64,000 bases of DNA, from positions 21,170,001 through 21,234,000 of the forward strand of contig NC_092569.1 in assembly GCF_037975245.1 (NCBI RefSeq), in the 5' to 3' direction. Of the stretch, positions 22,901 to 32,000 are shown one piece after another (positions within the stretch are counted from its first letter, which is position 1; each line of letters opens with the position of its first letter). Made by a program: the position numbers and the translations under genes. The notes under the pieces are model-generated. The model made no database searches, was not told the origin of the DNA, and saw only the letters and a program-made list of their open reading frames with translations. This DNA comes from Apostichopus japonicus (lineage: Eukaryota; Echinodermata; Holothuroidea; Aspidochirotida; Stichopodidae).

Positions 22901-23303
22901 TAATGCATGAAACTTCATACAGTATTTAGCATGTAGTATGTAGGAAAATTCCTGGTGGACTAATTTACTGATCATTTGAATTTTCAGAGTATTTGAGTCG
23001 ATTACTTGAATTGATCTGTTTTTGTGTCGATGGCATGCTTACTTGTGAAGTAAACATGGTACACAAGCACTTCAATCTACCGTTCGGCAAAATGGAGACA
23101 ATCGTACTGCTGATTTACTTCCTATCTCTTACCCGTCTCCAATAAATATTAGCACTTTCCTAATTATATTACCTAGAGCTGACCTACTGTACAGTATTTT
23201 CTGGTAACATTTTTGCAATGCACCCGCAATCCTGTAACCTGTAAGCCTTCAGTCTCTGTTTAATGATTGTGATCAGCTTCCATACCTCTCTTTTATTTTT
23301 CAG
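16930..23303. other. Upstream region or 5'-UTR intron of the POFUT1 gene
   Basis: No coding exon was found. The coding exon at 23334 is preceded by a splice acceptor, so at least one noncoding exon lies upstream. The segment around 17300-17350, which ends in GGAAGTAAGTT, is a possible donor, but this is a guess. The stretch is AT-rich and contains many short TACAGTA motifs. Confidence 0.4.
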
Positions 23304-25960
23304 ATAAGTTTCCATATTCCTGAAGTAGACACCATGTCTTATGTCCAATATCACCATTCATATTCACTCCCAAGGCATATACTGAAACTCAAACCTAACA
23401 GTCTAGGCTTCTTGTTAGTCCTTCTTGTATCTCAGTCGCACGTTTTAGTCCGATCTGAGTTTGCTGAAATCAATACCAAACACATACAATCCAAGCAAGA
23501 TGTAGCCAATGGTGGTGAGGACATACTCATACAGCACGACGACATTAAATCACAGAGTGGTTTGCAAACACTTAAAGTAGGAGCTACCAAAGGAATTCCA
23601 CCACTGGATACCAATGGTTATATCATATTTTGTCCATGTATGGGTAAGCTTAAAATTCCATTACTTCTTTCCTTAAAATTATTAATGCAGTCTATATAGA
23701 ATTCCACCCCTGGATACCAATGATGTATCATATTTTGTCCATGTATGGGTAAGCTTAAAATTCCATTATTCTTTCCTTAAAATTAATGTATATATTTATC
23801 TTCTGTATACTTTAAGACTACATGTGAGAACTCATACTGTAAATATGAATCTCTGCCGATATTAAATGATCAGCTGTGTGTTGAATCTAGTCCTATCTCC
23901 TGCAGCCTACAGTATGTGTGTATATCAGGCTCCATGACTGGTACCATACATGCAGTAGTCAACTATGCTGGGTCTATAGCTATGTAGGTGAAGCACTGAC
24001 ATATCTATGTGCATCCCTTGGTCGATTGCTGTATGTTGAATCTTGAGACATGCAGTCTACAGTATATATATGAGGCTCCATGACTGGTACCGTACATGCA
24101 GTAGTCCAGTATGCTGGTCTAGATGTATAGGTGAAGCACTGATATATCTATGTGCATCCCTTGGTCGTTAGCTGTGTGTTGAATCTCGAGACATACTGTA
24201 CAACCTACAGTATGAGGCTCCATGACCATGGTACCATACATGCAGAAGTCCAGTATGTTGGTCTAGATGTGTAGGTGAAGCACTATGTGCATCCCTTGGT
24301 CGTTAGCTGTGTGTCGAATCTTGAGACATGCAGCCTACAGTATGTATATGAGGCTCCATGACTGGTATCGTACATGCAGTAGTCCAGTATGCTGGTCTAG
24401 ATGTAGGTGAAGCAGTGATATATCTTTGTGCATCCCTTGGTCATGATCGACTAACTAGTATACATGGATTTAATGAGGGTTGAATGGAGTAGAGACATTT
24501 ACCTTTCATGGAACATAAATCAAGTGATTTTTCCCTCAATTTAAGCGACACAGTGATTGTAATTGAAGTCCTGATTTCATACCTACTACATGTATGTGAG
24601 CTTACAGGTACAATAGGGTGTGGCAAGTCAGGTTGTCTACAGAACTGTGTTAGATCAACATAGCTGGGGGATGACCTGGAGTACAGTAATTATAATGTGT
24701 GCAAGCTACACAAAACCAGTAACGGTTTATAGTTCCAAAAGCCTGTGACTAGGAACCAAATTCATTTGACCTTTTCAAATTACTGCTGTGCAGTGTTGTG
24801 GGAATGATTCTTCTCTGCTGTTTGTACTTTCTGGTTTGCCAAATGTGGAAACCGGGTTTCAGGCACTGGTTCTGTAAACACAAATTTATTCATAATGTTT
24901 GCACTACAGTGGTGATAAATGGGGTGCCTATACAATATTAATTCAACCCCCTATGTACCTTCAACATGAATCCCTTAGAAAAGTGAACAGATGCTGGTAG
25001 GACGGGACAGACAATATCGTAGGTGCAGGCAGTTCCCTAGAGCAGGAATGGTAAAGCGGTTGCACCACTGACATTTTATTTTATAATCACATATATCTAA
25101 GGCTTGATTACTCTAAGCCTGTGTCTATCTGTAATGATTACATGGATTGGGTGACAACTTCTGTAGGCATCTTACAGTAACTGATGGAAGTCAGCATGCT
25201 AAAGACACAGGGAAACAACTGTATCAAGGGCGTAGGAACCGGGGGGGCTGGGGGGGCGCCAGCCCCCCCAGTGAAAAATGTGGAGGGGCGGAAGTATCAT
25301 TCCGCCCCCCACTTGGCAAGTCAGAAAACCCCTTTTTCATTTCCAAATGAGAAAAAAAATCTCATTTGGAGCACCAAATTGCATCTCAGGCCAGGTGAAA
25401 ATACAAAATTAAGTTTACAAAACGGAGTGGGTGTTGAAGTGTGCTATATTGCACCAAATTGCATCTGAGGTCACCTGGAAATGCAAAAAATTCCAAAGGG
25501 GAGGGGGTTCCCCCTCCCCTTATACCCCTCCCCCAGGTCGGCCATCGATCTTCAGCCCCCCCCCCCCCCCACTCAAAAGTACCTTCCTACGCCCATTAAC
25601 TGTATGGTCTAGACAATGAAGTTTCCTGATATATACTGTATATCTCTATCTACAGTGCTAGGAAGAAAAAACATGACTTTTCACATGATTATTCCTTTGA
25701 AAAGGTTCCTATAAAAATGGGCTTTGAAACTTAAAGGAAATTAGAAGACTTTGTGGTTGTCATGAGGGATGAAAAATATGTCTTGCACAAGTATATTTCT
25801 ATCATTTTTTATGCATGTTCTTTATATTAGTAAATTCTGCTAAATGATATCCTTCAGGTAGATTTGGGAACCAGATGGAACAAATGATAGGTGGTTTGTC
25901 ATTTGCCAAGATGCTTAACAGGACTCTGATTTTGCCACCTCTGCGGGAAGATCTATCAGT

Positions 25961-26020
<60 letters not shown>

Positions 26021-29000
26021 CAGTAGCAGTAGTAGCAGCAGCAGCAGTAGCAGTAGCAGTAGTAGCAGCAGTAGTAGTAGCAGTAGCAGTAGTAGTAGTA
26101 GCAGCAGCAGTAGTAGTAGTAGCAGTAGTAGTAGCAGTAGTAGTAGTAGTAGCAGTACGTAGTAGTAGCAGTACGTAGTAGTAGCAGTAGCAGTAGTAGT
26201 AGCAGCAGTAGTAGCAGTAGCAGTAGTAGTAGCAGTAGTAGTAGTAGTAGTAGTAGTAGTAGCAGTACGTAGTAATAGCAGTAGCAGTAGCAGTAGTAGT
26301 AGCAGCAGCAGCAGCAGTTGTAGCAGTAGTAGTAGTAGTAGTGCAGCATCACAATATAGTGAAAATGATAGATGTCATAAAGTTAACAAACTGTTTGTCC
26401 TCAACTTAGGCTTAAAACAGAACGGGTTAAATATACAGTAGTATGATGTTGGTATGTATTAGACTATCCTATAGTGTCTACTGCATAATTTGTCAGATAA
26501 AAATGAATACACCGCATTGGTTTAGTGAGTATAGTAGTATCAGCATTTACAAAAAAAATATATTTTAGTAGCATTTATCTCTTGATGTTATTAACCACAA
26601 GTGTTAAAATATAATAAAACTGTTAGCAAACTGCTAATGTACTAGAGAGCCTGACGTGTAAGAGAATGTGTAAAAGTAAGTTGGCCTGACGTTTCGATCC
26701 TAGCAGGATCTTCCTCGAAACGAAACGGATCGAAACGTCAGGCCAACCACAATTATTGTAACAGTAGGCTGTACTGTACAACTATATAAAGAAGAAACTA
26801 TTTCACAAACGGTAGAAGATCCAGAAGAGGTCTTTCAAATTCAACCTAAATTATCTTGCCATTATCTCCGCTATGTTTCTTCACTTATTTGCATCGCATA
26901 CTAATTTGCATCGCATTCACTAATTTGCATGGCATTCACTGATTTGCATCGCATTCACTAATTTATATCACATTCACTTATTTGCATGTTCATTGATTGC
27001 AAAGTGCTGTAGCTAATTATTGCAGTAATTAATCCTACGTTATTCATGTAACTTACATTAAAAATTTCAGCTTCCATGGAGGCTCTATAGCTGCCACAAT
27101 AATTTCAATATGAAATGCCAAAAGTTCACACTCATATCAGTTTACAATCATAACTTTTTCAATAGGACAAAGTCGTTTGCAGTACTGCAGTCTGCCTGCC
27201 ATGGCAGTGACCTCAGGCTACAGTACCTACTGCCCTCATGAAACAATGGAAGTTGACAAGTAAACTGTCAAGTTCTAATTACAATAGTGTCAACAATGCA
27301 TTGTCCTTTCACGGTACAGTGTCACCTCACATTGACAAAGCACTTGTGACCAATCAAGCTGTCAGGCTGGTTGACACCTACTGTACTCTCTATTTTATTA
27401 TAATGTACTGGAGGTCATCATGCATGGAGATGTACCATGTACAGTACCTGTACTGCTGATAGTTGCAGCTAGTGGGAAAATAATTGACGTGTACAGAAGG
27501 CAAGAAACCAGCACTGGAGTTGATTTTAGACAGATTAATTTTGTAGCATCATTGATTCATTGTGTTGACTTGAATTTAGTCCTAAACCCAAATGCACCCT
27601 AAGTTTGTACCAGTGGTTATGACACCACAGCATGAACGTGGGTTGTGTTTAACAAGTCTCACGATACAATCAACAGGCTCTCCTCTTCCCCTGCTGGTTT
27701 CTTTCTCTCTTCTCTCCATCCCTTGTCTACTAATCCCCTTACATCTATCTCTTTGTGTTCACCATGCTCATTAAACCTGTCTGTATTCTGTGCATGTTTT
27801 TGTCCCTTCTGTTACTGTTACTTGTCATTAAGCCGTTGAAGAAGATCCTGCCAGGATCGAAACGTCAGGCCAACTTACTTTTATACACTCATCTCTGTTA
27901 AAGCACAATATTCACAACTCATCTTCTGTCCCCCTAAGCTTCCCTGATTCCCCATTCACCATCACAATAAGGCGATTATATCTACCGTTTACTTTTCTGT
28001 TAATTCATTATTTATTTAACTAATTTCACTGCTATAGACTCACACACTGTGACGATTTCTCGTCACCTGGATCATAATGTACAGCAAGTACATTTCAATT
28101 CAGTTGAAAAATGACCAATAGTGGAATGACTTATGACAAGGTTTAATCACTGTACATCAATATTTTATATGTGCCTACAGACATTCACCACGTTTACAGA
28201 CTGGTTTCAGGTAGATCCGATTCTAGAATTTCATAGGGTCATCAAAGGTGAAGACTTTATGCAACACTACGGTGAGAGTTACTGGCCGGCCGGAAGAAGA
28301 AATGGTTACTGTCGGGACTACGTAGTAGACAACAACAGGTGTCGAATGAAATATGGTCAGTAAATTGAGATTTGGAAATATGAGATTGGTTACTTACTGT
28401 TGTTAGATGTAACAAAGTAAGATTGTTTGTTAAGGAACATATAAAGCGATAGGATCAGCAAAGTTGTTGGAATCATTTATGTTATATTTTAATTATGCAA
28501 TTTGGAATGTGTCGCATTCCTGAACTTCCATCGGACTTCAACGCCTCTCCAGACTAATATTCAACTGTAAGGCTGTCCCTGGGGTTAGCTCTACAAGGAA
28601 TGCTGAACATGGAACAATGGAACAGCAAAGAGAAAATAATCATAATCATAATAATTAACAGTTCTTATATATAGCGCAACTTACAATAAAGTCTCGATGT
28701 GCTGTACTTAAAGCAGCATTTTGCATTTGGTTGCCGTTTTCTATTTTTTGGACATGTCCATCGAGTTTTTCACATATATCAATCACAAAACAGCAAACTA
28801 AGATATCAGCCAAGTTTTTCCCTGCCAACATCGTTAATTGGCGAGTAATTAAGGATATTTGCAAAGAATGAGAAAAGTATCCACGACAAAATTCCACATT
28901 TAAAATTAATCATACAGTACCCCAAACCCACTAGTTTGAATTCAACCAATCAGAGATGCAGGTTTAGTTATGAGCCGTTGCTAAAAATAGATTCAAGACT

Positions 29001-32000
29001 TTGCGTTGGCACAACCAGGGAGTTGTTACGGAACTCCCTGGTACAACTGCCATATAGACTGTACACAAATCAAGCTTGGTGTTGGATTACGTATTGGTCA
29101 ATGATGTGCGTAGTGTTTAAATATTCATTTTATAGGCGAGGTTAATTGGGATCCCAACGGAAAATATCTTGGAAAAAAACAAAGTGAAAGTTGCAAATTT
29201 TTCGACTTTATGCCACCATTTGAAGTAAGATTTAAATAGATAAGCTAGTTATGTATGTCGTTATGGCATAGTGGAGTCAGTGAGGTTGAGAAATATAGAA
29301 AAGGGCGCAAAATGCTGCTTTAACCCTGGTCATTGGTTACTTGTCACACCTACACACCAAAGTGTGCACAATTCTCTCCTGGGGCACCACAGTGCACCAC
29401 AGCCACATGCCCCCTGAGGGACTTCTCATAGGGTGCAGCCACAAACCGGCGCACGCAACTGTATTTACAAGTCACCCCATAAGTCCCACCTGGGTAAAGA
29501 GAGGCAATGGAGATAAAGTGCTTGCCCAAGGACACAGCGCAATGATCTGGCCAGGGCTCGAACCTGTTATCCTTAGATCACAAGTCCACTGCCTTAACCA
29601 CTTGACCACAATGCCCTCCCTAGTAGATGGTTGCCTTTCATCATTTTCAATTGTATCGGTGCCAACGGTGCTCATCAGGTAATCGGTGCTCAATTACCAT
29701 CGTTAGAGTACTTGTATCATGAGAGGGTCTGCAATAAATTGAAGCATATCATGCAAGACCCAACACCCTTTGTTTGAGCACTACAATGACAACCGCATTT
29801 ATGCCCACCACATACACTCGAGGGGCCGCTACAGATACTCATTTTTGCCTAATTCTATCCATATATTTAATTCACAAGTGAGAAGATAAGTTTCTTATTC
29901 GTAGGACTTGCTATATGTTTGTATTACTGTATGTGTATCGCAGTCTATTGATATCTTTTACTATTGCTTTTCTTTTTTCTTTTCTTTGTTCGTTTACGAC
30001 CTGTGTAAGTCCTATTTCCGATTGTGGACAATAAATCAATCAAATTCAAAAATGCTTGATCACAGGTTTGCCGCACTCAGCCTTCTGGGATTACTTTAAC
30101 GTTGACTTCGATGGGGTGATCAGCTTTGACCTGATCGATGAAGTGGACCTCTCATTAGAAAGTGAAGTCAAATTGTTGCGGAAGCAATGGATAGAGAGGT
30201 TGGTACTAGCAAGGCGCATAGCCAAAGGGGATGAAGGGGGCGACCTCCCCACCCCCCCCCTCCAGCATATTTTGTTTGTACGTTTTTATGATATCGCTAG
30301 GAATTTCAAATAGAAAATGCTTAGATGCGACTTGCAAGGCTTGGGAAGTGCCATTTCCAGCGATCTGGGAGGCATTTTCGGCCAAAATTTTATTGTACGC
30401 TTCGCGCCAACCCGTGGTGGCGCTATGCTTCTAAGATAGTTTCCAATGCCAAATCTACGGCTCTGATATTTTGCCTACTGGTTCGCCCCTCCCTTGGCAA
30501 ATTCCTTGCTACATGGCTAGTACTAGCAGAGTAGAACAAGTGCTGAGCAATATACAACTTAGAGTAACTTAGAGTAACAAATTAGTTGGCATTTTGTGCC
30601 AGTGATCAGTTTGGCAGCCATTTAAGTTGACAAGCAACTGGATGGGAACTGTTACTAATCAATTTGTTATTTTCTCTCATCATATCTCCATGGAAGACTG
30701 TTTTAGTTTTTACTTGGTTAATTTGCATTTTATTTCTAAGTTATTAACTGAACCTGAAAGCTGAATGAATCCATGATTTTAATTATTATGGTCTGCAGGT
30801 TCCCTAGCTCAGAGCATCCTGTCCTTGCTATGTATAATGTACCAGGAAGTTTCCCATCACTACCAGGAAACAAATTTATACAAAAGTACATCAAATGGAA
30901 TTCATCCCTTTTAGCAGAAGCAGATAAGGTCAAGCAAATGTTATTTGGAGGAGAGAAGTACCTTGGAATACATCTTAGAGTTGGTGAAGATTGGGTAATC
31001 AGTTTAACTATAAGAAATTACCAAGATTTGAATTGTTTTTAAGCCAAGTTATTCATTTCCTTAAACAAACTTAAATGATTTGCAATAAATTGGCTTACAA
31101 CAAGACACCGTGCTTCTTATCTCGAACATAGTTTAGCCAACCATCTCTTCGAAACTTATTTGAAGATACATCATTTGCATGTCTGAAGTTAGTGCTTAGT
31201 CTATCATTCATGTATTTGATATCATTGCCAATTCTTACTTTGGTCAATGCGATCACAAGTCAAGAAGAAGAAAATAAAGGAACAACTATGCAGTGGTAAA
31301 GAATTCACTAACTAATCTTGAATAGATCATTAACTGGTTCATGTCGGAATAACAAATATGACTTTCTGCTTTGAATGAATCTTTCTAGGATGAAGTAAAT
31401 CTCCTTAAATTTGTTCTAGTTCATGACCTTAATATTTCTTGTCTTCTATTTCATTTCTTCTATAACAGGACAGAGTCTGTCAAACAGCTGTTGGAGTCTC
31501 CAGCATGTACTTTGCTTCACCTCAGTGCAAATCATCCAATCACGGTAGAATCTTTCAAGGAATGTGCTATCCGTCTGTTCAGGAAATATTGGACTTGACC
31601 AAAGAAGCGATTATGACCTTTGACCTAAGACATCTCTACATTGCATCAGATGATAATCCTTACAAGGAGGACTTTAAAGAAACTCTCCATGCCTTGAATG
31701 TAAGTTTGTTAGCTCTTTCGGCTTGCCAAGTGAAGGTACAGGGGCGTCGGAGCCGGTACGGCAGGTCCGGCGAACGCCGGACCAATCTTCACGGCGCAAA
31801 AAAAAAAAAAAAGTAGGACTAAGAAAACAAAAAATGGCAAAAAATAATCTGGGAGGTATATTTTTCAATTACTTTCAATAATGATGACAGCAAGTAGGCT
31901 AAATGTGACTACTCTGGCATGGCAGGGGTCTTGTTTTCAAGCTTGGGAAGTGCCATTTCCCGCAATCAGGGAGTCATTTTGTCAAAATTTTCTCCATTGC

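Larger units (their letters stand above)
26343..28180. other. Remainder of POFUT1 intron 2
   Basis: It holds a perfect inverted repeat at 26680-26747, a set of 19-22-bp TTTGCATCGCATTCACTAA repeats at 26883-26985, and a copy of a dispersed repeat ending near 27880. No coding sequence was recognised. Confidence 0.6.

Noticed and set aside
25915-26352. Long open frames over the AGT/AGC repeat on both strands (poly-Ser, and poly-Leu/Tyr on the other strand)
   Set aside because: They are produced by the triplet repeat itself. Splice phase shows that only 25858-25958 is coding.
29540-29620. Possible tRNA gene on the minus strand (A and B boxes)
   Set aside because: The acceptor and anticodon stems do not close properly and a SINE body follows, so it is a SINE head.
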